Positions 1-11,800 of a DNA stretch of 64,000 nt are shown here, one piece after another. The position numbers were made by a program, and so were the translations under genes. The DNA lies in NCBI GenBank assembly GCA_020152595.1, contig JAIGNY010003060.1, positions 135,001 through 199,000 on the forward strand. The letters are read 5' to 3'. Source of the stretch: Chiridota heheva. Lineage: Eukaryota; Echinodermata; Holothuroidea; Apodida; Chiridotidae. Every line of letters begins with the position of its first letter. Positions within the stretch are counted from its first letter, which is position 1. The notes under the pieces are model-generated. The model was not told the origin of the DNA. It ran no database searches and saw only the letters and a program-made list of their open reading frames with translations.

Positions 1-713
1 ATGCTTACATCACACTTACCATCCATACTCACGCCACACTTACCATCCATGCTCACATCACACTTACCATTCATGCCCGTCACACTACCATTCTTGCTCA
101 CGTCACACTTACCATCCATGCTCACGTAACACTAACCATTCATGCTCACATCACACTTACCATCCATGCTCACGCCACACTTACCATCCATGCTCACGTC
201 ACACTTACCATCCATGCTCACGTCACACTTACCATCCATGCTCACGTCACACTTACCATCCATGCTCACGTCACACTTACCATCCATGCTCACGTCACAC
301 CTACCATCCATGCTCACGTCACACTAACCATCCATGCTCACGTCACACTTACCATCCATGCTCATGTCACACTTACCATGCATGCTCACGTCACACTTAC
401 CATCCATGCTCACGTCATACTTACCATCCATGTTCACGTCACACTTACCATCCACGCTCATGTCACACTTACCATCCACGCTCATGTCACACTTACCATT
501 CATGCTCACGTCACACTTACCATCCATGCTCATGTCACACTTACCATTCATGCTCACGTCACACTAACCATCCATGCTCACGTCACACTTACCACCATGC
601 TCACATCACACTTACCATTCATGCTCACGTCACACTAACCATTCATGCTCACGTCACACTTACCATCCATGCTCAAGTCACACTTACCATCCATGCTCAC
701 GTCACACTTACCA
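1..713. repeat. 24-bp minisatellite array
   Basis: About 30 copies of a 24-bp unit (core CTCACGTCACACTTACCATC) run from the window edge to about 713, so the array may extend further left. Units differ by point changes (ACGTC/ACATC/ATGTC) and a few 1-4 base indels. Because 24 is a multiple of three, both strands stay open for long stretches with 8-residue repeats; this follows from the unit length and does not indicate a gene. Confidence 0.95.
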
Positions 714-1285
714 TTTCATAACTATAGGATCGAGATAATGATGAAAAGTTTTTGACACCACAGTCTACGGGATAAAAGTTCATGTACCAAGCTATCATGG
801 TACAGAAAAAGGTTGGAATAGGTTTTGTACTTTTTTAGTTTAAAATGGCGCAAAATTTTGCATAAAAACACTTATTTGACCTTTGACCAAAGACCTTTGA
901 CCGCCAATTATCATAATTTTTGTTAGAATGTTAAACCCTACTGTAAAGACCAAATTTGGTTTGTTTACCTAAAAGCCTTAGATGAAAATTTAGTTTTGCA
1001 CCCTCATTTTTGTTCTTTTTGATTTTGTCATTTACTTTGTGCTGTTGTTATGGTTACACAGCGATTTAGGGTTTCTGCCAAAGTAACCATTATTCTCGAG
1101 CCACAACAGTTATTTTTCGCCTTTTGTTTTAGGCGATTTTTGCAGAGGCGCTTTGGTGATGTTCAGATTATGTTGATTCTGTGAGTCCTGGAGTTACTGA
1201 CAGGTAGCCAGGTATGTTATTATTTTTTGTATGAAGCAGTTTTTTGATGTATAAAGTTCGGCCAGGGTATTAGGTTTGTTTCATT
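714..1285. other. unassigned AT-rich intergenic or intronic DNA
   Basis: I see no gene here. A short repeated phrase (TGACCTTTGACC-like) occurs near 880-900 and a related one near 4100. If the meckelin call at 7322-7517 is right, this stretch lies in or beyond its first intron. Confidence 0.5.
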
Positions 1286-1530
1286 CATTGTGTAAGTAGT
1301 AAGGTCTAGACTTGTTGCATTTAGTAACTTTGCTATCATTTACAGTAACCTGTTGCCAGTCTTCACTCATTGTGTAGTAGTAAGGCCTAGACATGTTGCA
1401 TTTAGTAGCTTTGCTATCATTTACAGTCACCTGTTGCCAGTTTTCACTCATTGTGTAGGTAGTTAGGCCTAGACATGTTGCATTTAGTAACTTTGCTATC
1501 ATTTACGGTCACCTGTAGCCAGTCTTCAAA
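1286..1530. repeat. three tandem copies of an ~82-bp unit
   Basis: Units start at about 1286, 1368 and 1449 with the phrase CATTGTGTA. Each contains ATGTTGCATTTAGTA and GCTATCATTTAC. Copies are close to 90 percent alike, so the duplication is fairly young. No coding signal is seen. Confidence 0.9.
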
Positions 1531-2670
1531 TTCATACAATAAGAAATCCTTTCCAGTGTTGGTGAATTGATTGTTATTTTTACTCAGTGAGCTTTGGTAA
1601 CACTTTATGTGTACTTGGCGGGCTGCTTGGGACTGACAGCCTTTTTTTTTTTTTTTTTGTCGTTTGGTGCTCATTTAGCGTTGTACTTACTCTGGAGCTT
1701 AGGCCCAGCCTGCCGCTTTATTCTGGCTCCCATTACTTGTTTGTTTCTCTCCAAGGTGAGGGCACTCTTTAGAGGCTAATGATTTGGTTATATGTGTATC
1801 TTGTTGTTGCTATGAGTCTCTCAAGGCTTAAGTTATTTTTATTTATCTAATATTATTATTTTTTTATTATCCTTTTTATTTTATTTTACGTATGACATGT
1901 TAACAGTTATGTTATTTATATTTTCAGCTTGTGATGTCAACTGACTGGTTGGTTTAGCCTCTTGTTTCAGCCCTCATTGAAGGTGGGATAATTCCTCCAG
2001 AGCGAATTCATTTAACACAGTTTGTTCTCCTGTTTTATTGGGTTTATTGGACCTGCTGGGCGAGGATTTTTAGGGAATATTTCTCTTTTTGGAGCTGTCT
2101 AAGCTACTTTTGGGAATGAGATTTTTGTTATTGTATTTTTATCTTATCTTTTATTTGCTTCTTGAAACTTTGTTTTCATTGTTTACAGAGATGGTTGAGT
2201 AATGCTTTCATTTGTAAATTTTAATTAAGTATTAACTTTGGCCACATTATATTACAGTGAATTACTTTTGTGTTTGCTCTGTGAATCAGTTCACACCAGA
2301 GGATATTTGCGGATGTTCATCTTGCTGGCTTTTAATTATTGATTTATATATTTTTTATATTGGAAATTACAAATGCAATGTTGACGATGTATTTTGATTG
2401 CATATAAATATTGTAGAAAGATTTTAAGGAGTCCAGTAAATACAAGTTTAAGCCAAGGATGTGAAATGGTTTTTTATATTTTTCATTGCAAGTAGTTATT
2501 AATTTTCATGTATTAAAAGGAACTTTTATTCCGAGTTAAGTTACTTTTCAATTTTTGGAATATCTTCTTAAGTCTTTTAGTAGATGGCTTTTGGTGTACA
2601 ATGGAAGGGAAGATGTTTCACCCACCTTTGTTTTGTAATCACCTCTGAATGTTACTTTTCGAAGTTGTGT
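1531..2670. other. unassigned AT-rich DNA with a 17-T run
   Basis: T-rich sequence with a homopolymer T tract at 1642-1658. No exon, RNA gene or recognisable repeat family was found on either strand. Confidence 0.45.
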
Positions 2671-2680
2671 AATTGCTTTG

Positions 2681-3911
2681 TTTGTTTGTTTGTTTGTTTG
2701 TTTGATGAGGTCTTAACGGCACCACGACAACGAAGGTCAAATTGTGCCTGAGAGGTCAGATCATTTTAGAGGTAGTAAGGAAAGAGACCAGGGGGAGAAT
2801 GAGAGAAATTCAAGAACAAAAGCCAGAAAGCTGTGATCGAGAGAGGAGGTGCATGGGTAAAACAAAAACAAAGTAGAGAGGGGGTGGAAGAGGAGAATTA
2901 AATATGGTTGTAGAGGGATGCATGCTGAAGGAAGGAGATTATTTTATCTGGAGGATTTTTCTGGAAGAACTCAGCAATTGAGTTGTGGGGAGCGAGGAAG
3001 CTCTGGGAAGGTTGTACAGGGGGCAAGCAAGGAGAACGTGTTGGATTGTGAGGATGCAGTGGCAATTGTTACAGAGGGGTTGGGGAACCAATAAGGAGGT
3101 GGGAGTGAGTGAGGTGGGTGTGACCAATTCTAAGACGGGTAATATGAAGCGTTGTCGATCGAGAAAGGTTGTTGATGGTGGATTTGATCGGGATTGTGGG
3201 CTGGATAACATGGAGTTTGTTATCAATTTGGAAGTTCCATAAGGTTTGCCAGCGGTCACGAACAAGAGAAGCGATAAGCGGTTTGATGTCAGAGAGGGTT
3301 TTGGGAAAAGGGGAAGGGAGGAGGTTAAGGGCAAGCTTAGCGGCTGTATCAGCCCTGTCATTGCCAGGGATGCCAACATGGCTGGGTATCCAGAAGAAAA
3401 GAACACTTTTCCTGCAGAGGGTGGGAGAAAAGAGTTTCCGGAGGAGAAGGTGGCGTTATCCCATTTAAGATTGAGTAATGAAGTAAGAACAGCCTTTGAG
3501 TCAGAGAAAATGGCAAAGTGACTAAGAGGAGAGTACTCAATAAAGTTGAGGGCGAGGAGAATGGCCTTAGCCTCGACTGAAAAGATGGATGAGTAGTCAG
3601 GAAGTCTGCTACTGAGGGTGATGTCTTGGATGATGGCAGCAGCAGCTGTCTTGTTGCCTTCCTTGGAGCCATCAGTATAGATGGAGGTGTAATTTGAGAG
3701 TTGGTCTTTGATTTGGTTGTGGAGATTGATGAAGAGGTTAGGGTGAGTTTGAGTTTTGTTATAAGTGGAGAGGTCTAGGTGGACAGAAGGAAGGGGGGTG
3801 GCCCAAGGAGGAAAAGTGGGCCAGGAGTAGGTGCCGAGAGTGGCGGGGTTGATGCCAAGTTGAAAGAGGTCTGATTCAATGCGTAAGCTGAAGGGAGGCG
3901 ATAGGGTTTTG
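2681..3911 (-). mobile_element. 5'-truncated non-LTR retrotransposon (LINE) with RNase H domain, copy A
   Basis: Read on the minus strand this is the 3' part of a LINE. From about 3910 downwards there is a linker after the reverse transcriptase, then an RNase H domain. YTDGSK (first catalytic Asp, codon about 3673), SVEAKAI (Glu), FSDSKAVL (Asp) and WIPSHVGIPGNDRAD (last Asp) are all readable. A Cys/His cluster and a 3' UTR follow, ending in a (CAAA)n tail, seen as (TTTG)n at 2677-2704. Between the third and fourth catalytic motifs the frame shifts, so this copy is broken. A probable target duplication flanks it: AATTGCTTTG at 2671-2680 and AATTGTTTTG at 3912-3921. LINEs with an RNase H after the RT belong to the I/R1-like groups; the exact clade is not determined. 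The 3' end matches copy B at 58002-58690. Confidence 0.88.
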
Positions 3912-3921
3912 AATTGTTTTG

Positions 3922-4408
3922 ATTATCTTTCAGTCAATCCTTCTATAAGACGCATTAAACGAGCAGTATCTCAAACAGCGCCTCCGTGTTGTTTTGTAAT
4001 TTAAGATTAAGGACCACCACACCTACCCACCTATGCAAATTGTAAAGATACAAAGTAATTCCTTCAAAAGATACAGCCATCACAAAAAAATTGTTTCTTT
4101 GACCTGTGACCTTTGTACCCCAAAACCTTGGAGACGAAAGTTCAGGGCCAAGGGTACCTATCCGCCAATTTTGGTTAATGTGTGTATTACAGTTTTTGAG
4201 TTACAAACGACACAAAATTAATTGTTGCATACACACACACGCATACAGACAGACACAAAAATCCATTCCAAAAACTTATGATTCATAACCCCTAATATGA
4301 GGTCATTATATGAAACCCCCTGGTGGGCCCCACCAGTCCCCTAATATCAAGGGGTGTCCATGTAGCATAGAAGGTATAGGCAGTTATTTGCCTATACTGA
4401 AAGTGACT
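3922..4408. other. unassigned DNA, possible decayed repeat
   Basis: No gene seen. A short (CA)n run followed by ACAGACAGACAC at 4228-4256 looks like the end phrase of a dispersed repeat, but its limits cannot be set from this window. Confidence 0.4.
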
Positions 4409-5780
<1,372 letters not shown>

Positions 5781-5784
5781 AAAA

Positions 5785-5860
5785 AAGCCTCATGTCTTTT
5801 GAAAAATTTATGGATGCAAATTTGAAAGTGTTTCTATTCTCATTCTCAAGGTCGGACATA
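5785..5860 (+). repeat. short dispersed repeat, shared with ~15322-15400
   Basis: AAGCCTCATG, TTTGAAAAAT and GATGCAAAT occur in the same order and spacing at 5789-5825 and at 15329-15365, with similar sequence continuing for a few tens of bases. The two are copies of one dispersed repeat of unknown type. Confidence 0.7.
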
Positions 5861-6514
5861 CGTGAATGTTGTGGTGTACGGCAACGTGACAATGCTTTTT
5901 TGACAATCTCAATCTTCAGTCAAAGGGGAAAACAAACAGTCAGCTATCATTGCAGTCAATGGAAGAAAAACATATTTTTCAACAAATACATGTACTGGAC
6001 AGAATTTATTTCTCTTCAAATATGATGTGTATTAGATAATAGTTTCCAACATATATGAGTACCATCAAATTTTGCTGACTGGCTGAGGTGACACAAGTAT
6101 TCATAAAAAAATATTCCACTGACTGTAATGATAAAGTTTCCCCTCAAACTTGGCAAAACCGTACTGAGCTCGTACATGGTTACGTTGACTCTGACCGCGA
6201 GATTGGCCTAATTTGACTCATATGTTCAGTTTCGCAAGCGACCCCTTCATAGAGAAGACTGTATTATGGCTTGTGGGGAGTTCCATTTCTTTAAGAATAT
6301 AAGCTATCTAATCCTTGATCCAACTAGGGTTCCTTATTAAAATATTTGCCTGATTTAAAAAATAAAAAATGATTAAAAAAAAGTGGAAATTACTTAGAAT
6401 AGGAAAATGGAGAACTTCCCAACTGATAACATCATAAATTATTGCAACTGTTAACTAGTAGTATATATTATTTAAATAGGAGATTCACGTTTATTTCTTC
6501 TCTCATCTGAATCT
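5861..6514. other. unassigned AT-rich DNA
   Basis: No exon or element was recognised. If the exon at 7322-7517 is meckelin, this is probably part of its first intron. Confidence 0.4.
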
Positions 6515-7195
6515 GAATAGGTAAAGTCAGCAAAAATCTTTCTAGAGGACATGAACACCAACCGAGCATAGCAAAAGTATGAGAAAAAGTAAAATAATAA
6601 TAATAATAAATCAATTAACAAGCTTAGCATTGAAACAGTTTAGAATTGGTGCATGTACAATGTCCGATGGTAAAGCATTCCAATCTTTTAGTGTTTGAGG
6701 AAAGAAGGAGTATTTATAAACATTCTTTTTAGCATAAGGAATGTGGACATTCAGATCATGGTTATTTCTTGTATTAATTCTTGCGTTTGGGATCAGTTTA
6801 TCATTATCAATGGCGACAAGACTGTTATTGATTCTATATAGCATTTTTAGATGGGTGCTCCTTCTTCTTGTTATTAGCAGGGGCCAATCTAATTTATGAA
6901 GCATGCTTGCTAGTGACACTGGATTTATGAGAGTAGTCTGCCATACAGAACCTGGCTGCTCTCCGTTTAATTGATTCAAGCTTATCTACGTCGCACTGGT
7001 CCTGGAGGTCCCAAACTGCTGATGCATACTTAAGTACTGGCCTAACTAGAGCTTGCAGTAGTTTTAACGTCAGTGTGACAGTTTGAGAGGTTACGTCTTA
7101 ATAGGCCAAGTACAGAGTTTGCTTTGTTGGTGATGTTGTGTATACGTTTATCCTATCTAAGTTTATTATCAAATGTAATACCTAGGTACGGGTTG
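6515..7195 (-). mobile_element. CR1/Jockey-like LINE fragment (RT C-terminus and 3' UTR)
   Basis: On the minus strand, from about 7195 downwards, I read typical C-terminal reverse-transcriptase phrases in order but in shifting frames: YLGITFDNKL, NSVLGLLRRNLSN, LLQALVRPVLKYASAVWD, LESIKRRAARFC, MLHKLDWPLLITRR and FFPQTLKDWNALPSDIV. This order (thumb region, RRAARF, LxWxxLxxRR, WNxLP) is that of CR1/Rex1/Jockey-type LINEs. At least two frameshifts break it, so it is dead. The final ~100 bp (6515-6615, containing TCTAGAGGACATGAA and CAACCGAGC) recurs at 13572-13640. It lies in the putative first intron of the meckelin-like gene. Confidence 0.88.
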
Positions 7196-7321
7196 GAGTT
7201 GACATGTTTTTTTTAATTTGTTTTTTTTAAACCAACTTTGCATAGGGCATTTTATTGTTAATGTGGTACAATAGACGTGTACTGCAACCCCTTAGCATAT
7301 TAATTTCGCGAAAAATCATAC

Positions 7322-7517
7322 CGTCGGCACTACTCGTTTGCCCATTCAAGCAACTCTGGCAACGAAGTTCCGCAAGATTGTAAAAGTTAGTTGTATCACA
7401 ATTAGCTTCAACTTCATAAGGAATAGAATAAGTATGAACTGCTGTAAAGCAATACTGAAAATACATCACAAGTGCAACTAAGACGATTGTATTCTTTCTT
7501 CTTTCAACACCCGCCAT
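7322..7517 (-). CDS. TMEM67: meckelin (TMEM67)-like protein, first coding exon
   Basis: Meckelin is a membrane protein of the ciliary transition zone with an extracellular Cys-rich N-terminus. This exon encodes 65 residues plus one base. It has a basic start (MAGVERRK), a hydrophobic signal-peptide core (about residues 9-28), then [12 protein letters not shown] and the motif C-D-x3[12 protein letters not shown] (residues 40-56). As I recall the vertebrate protein, the spacing CDxxxYFDxxxLxCxxC right after the signal peptide is the same. The exon ends at a donor (G|GTATGA, GT at 7321-7320) in phase 1, directly after the Ser-Ala-Asp that aligns with the end of the human first exon. I chose the ATG at 7517 because it has a strong context (AAG ATG GCG) and gives a proper signal peptide. 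An in-frame ATG at 7553 would add 12 Lys-rich residues. Exon 2 was not found to the left, where LINE sequence begins at 7195. Identification is by motif only. Confidence 0.72.
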
Positions 7518-7641
7518 CTTCTTTGTTTTCTTCTTTGTGTAACTAGGTGGCATGCAACCGTTATGAACACTTCAAGACCTCTAAAGACACAAAAATCAAA
7601 TTGAAATTTCAACAGGGTTTCTATTACAAAAACGTCTAAAT
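7518..7641 (-). promoter_or_regulatory. putative 5' UTR / proximal promoter of the meckelin-like gene
   Basis: These 124 bp separate the chosen start codon from the (AT)n tract. No splice acceptor was recognised, so this is probably 5' UTR and proximal promoter. An alternative in-frame start lies at 7553. The role is inferred from position only. Confidence 0.4.
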
Positions 7642-8297
<656 letters not shown>

Positions 8298-8504
8298 CAA
8301 TGCCCCTAACCAACATATTCTTTTTATAAAATAAATATTTTGAAAATTCCTGTTTCCTTCTGCAGTGGTATGTATATATATTCTTCTTCCATTCAAATTT
8401 CACAATTGCGAAACGTATCAAATTGACAAAATAACTAAAAAACTTAAGAACTTTTTAAGTTCCTATCTGATAGTGATGCTTTGATCTTCTCTTATTTCTT
8501 GCAT

Positions 8505-8815
8505 ATTTCAGTTAATCCTTATGTGACACATGGTAACAGTTTGAACTTGACCAACGAGTTCTCACGGATAGATTTTCGGCGTTTTAGCTTTTCGCAAAGA
8601 GTTGATAATGAGTGTAATGGTTTGCCTGAAAAGGTAGGTAGCTCCAATTCTGTTCACAATTTCAAGGTCAACATTGATAAGTCCTTTACTAATTCTGGGC
8701 GTCTTTTATTTTTTATATATTTTTTTGTGCTGGTGGTGGTGTTAGTTTGGGATTTTTATGGGGTGATTAACCCTTCTAAGCCCGCAAACTTGTTATTTTA
8801 TGTTATGTTATAAGA
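8505..8815 (+). mobile_element. CR1-like LINE fragment, RT C-terminal end
   Basis: The plus-strand reading shows FRRFSFSQRVDNECNGLP followed by SSNSVHNFKVNIDK. This matches the RVxxxWNxLPxxVxxxxSVxxFKxxLD signature at the end of the RT of CR1/Rex1-type LINEs, then a hydrophobic tail and a stop at 8811-8813. The Trp of the usual WNxLP is replaced by Cys. Only about 300 bp remain, with no RT core, so this is a dead 5'-truncated copy. Confidence 0.78.
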
Positions 8816-11039
8816 TTCAAAGCTATGTTTTCTTCTACATAGAGAATGACTGAAATCGAATTTCATACATTGTATTTTCACCACCAAATTTAATATTTGT
8901 CCATGATCAATTAATAAATGGATTTCACTAATAAAAACGGCTGAAATTTATTGTTAACGGTACTCGGGCAGGGTTGTAGGAAGTTTTCGAAAAGTGTGTG
9001 TGTGGGGGAGGGGGGGGGGGAGGATCACCGCCCCTTAGGAGGCACTTCCCAAGTCGTATTTGCCTACATAAGTCTCCCAGTCTGTGCATAGCATCGGTGA
9101 GCCAAAACAACCGTGGGGCACTTCATTTTGAAATAGGCACTTTTGTAATATATTTAAGTGTGCACACTTTTTACCAGTTATTGCACCTTTTACAGAATAT
9201 TTAGGGGCACTGAGAGAATTGAAAAAATGACTCAAATTTTCCTTTGCTACAGTCGTATACAGAAGAATATGTTTAAACGCTATTGCCAAGTTTTTCCAGT
9301 TGTGAATGCTGATAACTGCAGTGAGTGCATTATATGATATGAATATTCTACCAGGTTTGACTCTTCTAGTCCGCTCATAAAACCAAGCTTGGATGAGAAA
9401 AAGTCGGTATCTTTTTCTTTCCAGACGGTCACGCATGCGGCCCTAATAATGGAACAAATTGGGGTTTCAGTTGTCTCGTATCGTAGTGGTAGCCCGGCAA
9501 CTTGCAACACATTTGGCGGGAATCCATGCTAATTGCAAATCCTTATTTGTCAGTTTGTATCCTTTTTATCTGAGTCTAACGTGAAGGTAAAGGTAACCAT
9601 GTGAAAGTGGAACGAAAGTTTAATTAGTTGAAAGCGCGTATATAGCGCGAAGCGTGAAGGTCATCAAAGTCCACGCAGGCAAGCAGGGGGATCGAAAAGA
9701 AATCGAGGCAAGGGAGATAGTACTTAAAGAGCACTTTTCATTTTTTTTCAAGGGGGAACTTGCTCTATCTCCACTTGTTTTTAAATTAATGTACTTATTG
9801 TGTGATAATTTTTGCACCTTAGCGTGATTTTGTGATTTCCTTCACTTTTTACTCCTCCCCCTCCATTTCTTACACATACAAACAATTCCGATAGGCAATT
9901 ACTAGATTTGGCATTGGATTGGGGATTGGGGAACCAGGACTAATGTTGGCCATTGCCAAGTATATGCAAGGCTATATTTGAAAATTATTAGACCTATAGA
10001 AAACTTTCAAAAGCTAGAGCACCTCCTGCCCGGTTCGCCCTTAACTTTAAAAAGGGCACCTAACTCCTGCCCTGTCTACCCCCAACTTTCAAAAGGGCAC
10101 CTCCTGCCCCCTTACTCTAGAAAAAAAAGGGGAAAAGCGCACCTAGCTCCTGCCCCGTCCGCTCCAACTTTCAAAAGGGTACCTCCTGACTCCCCTTTCA
10201 CACCGAGGAAAATCCACATTGATCCCAGCCCCCACCATGGTTGGGGATGGTGTGAGGATTTTGTATATATATTTGAAACCGCTATGACAGCCTGGAAATG
10301 GCAATGGCATAGTTACGCGACTGACCAGATTGTAAACCTGCATCTATATGGTGATAACTGGTAGGACATTTTATAACCTTTTTTTTTTTTTTGAGAGGGG
10401 GCGGAGCTCCTGGTTCCATAGCCAGTGAGTTGCGGATAGTACGTTGTGCTTCTTAAGGCCGCACACAAATTATTTAAAAGAGATTGCATGCATCATCGTG
10501 ACAGGTCTATAAAGAGGCTATACATTGTAACTATATTAAGAACCATAACATATATTTAATCAAAATTGGTTTAAATCGGTATTTTTTAAACTTAGGCTTG
10601 AGTATGCAATTTTCTATGGTAATTTTTGATAATCATGATATTTGGGCGGCCTTGGTATATTTTCCTATCAAAATCCTTTGTTTCTAATTGTTTACCATCG
10701 GTAAAAAAATTGAAGGGTACTAGCAATTTGATAACATTATTGGGAGTCAATACAACGGGAGTCAGTGAAAATACCCCCATGGCATGTCAACTTGCTTTGT
10801 TAATCAGTGTATAACAGTGGCGTGATGGGTCATGTTTCACTGGGGGAGGAGCAAGGACATTTTGACGACCCCCACCCCACCACCCAAAAATGTTTATGAT
10901 AGTAAAACGTTGGGGACATTGATCTATATTGGGATGCACCGTTTACATGGCACGGCGTTAAGGAAATCGCTTAAAATTGCTTATCTGTGTTTCACGTGGT
11001 ATAGATTATTGGAGAATATTGCTTGTGTTAAATACATGG
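8816..11039. other. unassigned DNA with G-rich and A-rich patches and a short degenerate repeat
   Basis: No gene is supported. A G-run lies at about 9003-9022. At 10015-10200 a ~50-60-bp degenerate repeat (AAAGGGCACCT and CTCCTGCCC) occurs about four times. At 10814-10870 CAGTGGCGTGATGGGTC followed by a C/G-rich patch resembles a MITE end, but no partner end was found. Confidence 0.4.
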
Positions 11040-11800
11040 TCTACAGGTATAAGCGTTACGTTTCTGGTAATTTTGGAGCCAAAAATTGCTTAAATGTGTG
11101 TCAGATCTAAAGAAGAAGAAGCTCTGAAAGTCTGGAAACCTTGCATTTCTCGCGATTTTGAGAGCAGAAGACTCATATTGTGTCAATACTAAGGTTGAAC
11201 CCTGTTAGCATGTTTGGGATTTTCTCGTGATTTTGGTAAGAGAAAAATGCTTAAGCCCTTCGCTTTTGGTAGCAAAAACTGCTTTAAATTGTGTCAATTC
11301 TATGGGCGAGGCCCTGGTATAAGCCTAGGAAGCGAAGGCCCCGGAAGTGCTACGTTTCTCGTGATTTTGATGATTGCAAACTGAAAATTGCTTAAAATTG
11401 TGTCAAACTTATAAGCATTGCGCTTCTCGTGATTTTGGTGGCAAAAAATTGCTTAAAATTGTGTCAAATCTAGGGGCTCAGAGGGCGAATCCCCACATAT
11501 CTCGTGATTTTGATAATCGCTGTAAGATATATTTGGCGAAGCCTTGGGTCAGGGGGCAAAGTCCTCGGTTCTCGGTTCTCGTGATTTCGATTTCAGAAAA
11601 TGTATTTAACAAATGTGTCAATTTTAGGGGCGAAGCCTCATCTGCCCATAAGCCCTGCATTTCTCGTGATTGTGATCGCAGAAAATTGCTTAAATTCATT
11701 TCAGAGTCCTGGTAGCCGCCTGGAGGGCCGCGGCTCCTGGGAGCTTTGCGTTTTTCGGAGTGATTTTTGTAACAGAAAATTGCTTAGAATCTTGACAATT
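11040..11800. repeat. degenerate tandem repeat, ~70-135-bp units
   Basis: At least eight units share the order TTTCTCGTGATTTTG, then a variable ~10 bp, then AAAATTGCTTAAAATTGTGTCAA, then GGGGCGAAGCC-like sequence. TCTCGTGATT cores lie near 11149, 11223, 11358, 11427, 11502, 11577 and 11664, with weaker copies at about 11050 and 11753. Units have drifted and differ in length, so the array is old. No function is apparent. Confidence 0.82.

Noticed and set aside
2985-3521. Plus-strand readings across the LINE at 2.7-3.9 kb
   Set aside because: Antisense to the RNase H LINE; they contain no motif and the sense strand explains the sequence.
9035-9510. Overlapping minus-strand readings of 76 and 133 residues
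   Set aside because: They span GGGGCAC-type repeat remnants and share no motif with a known family.
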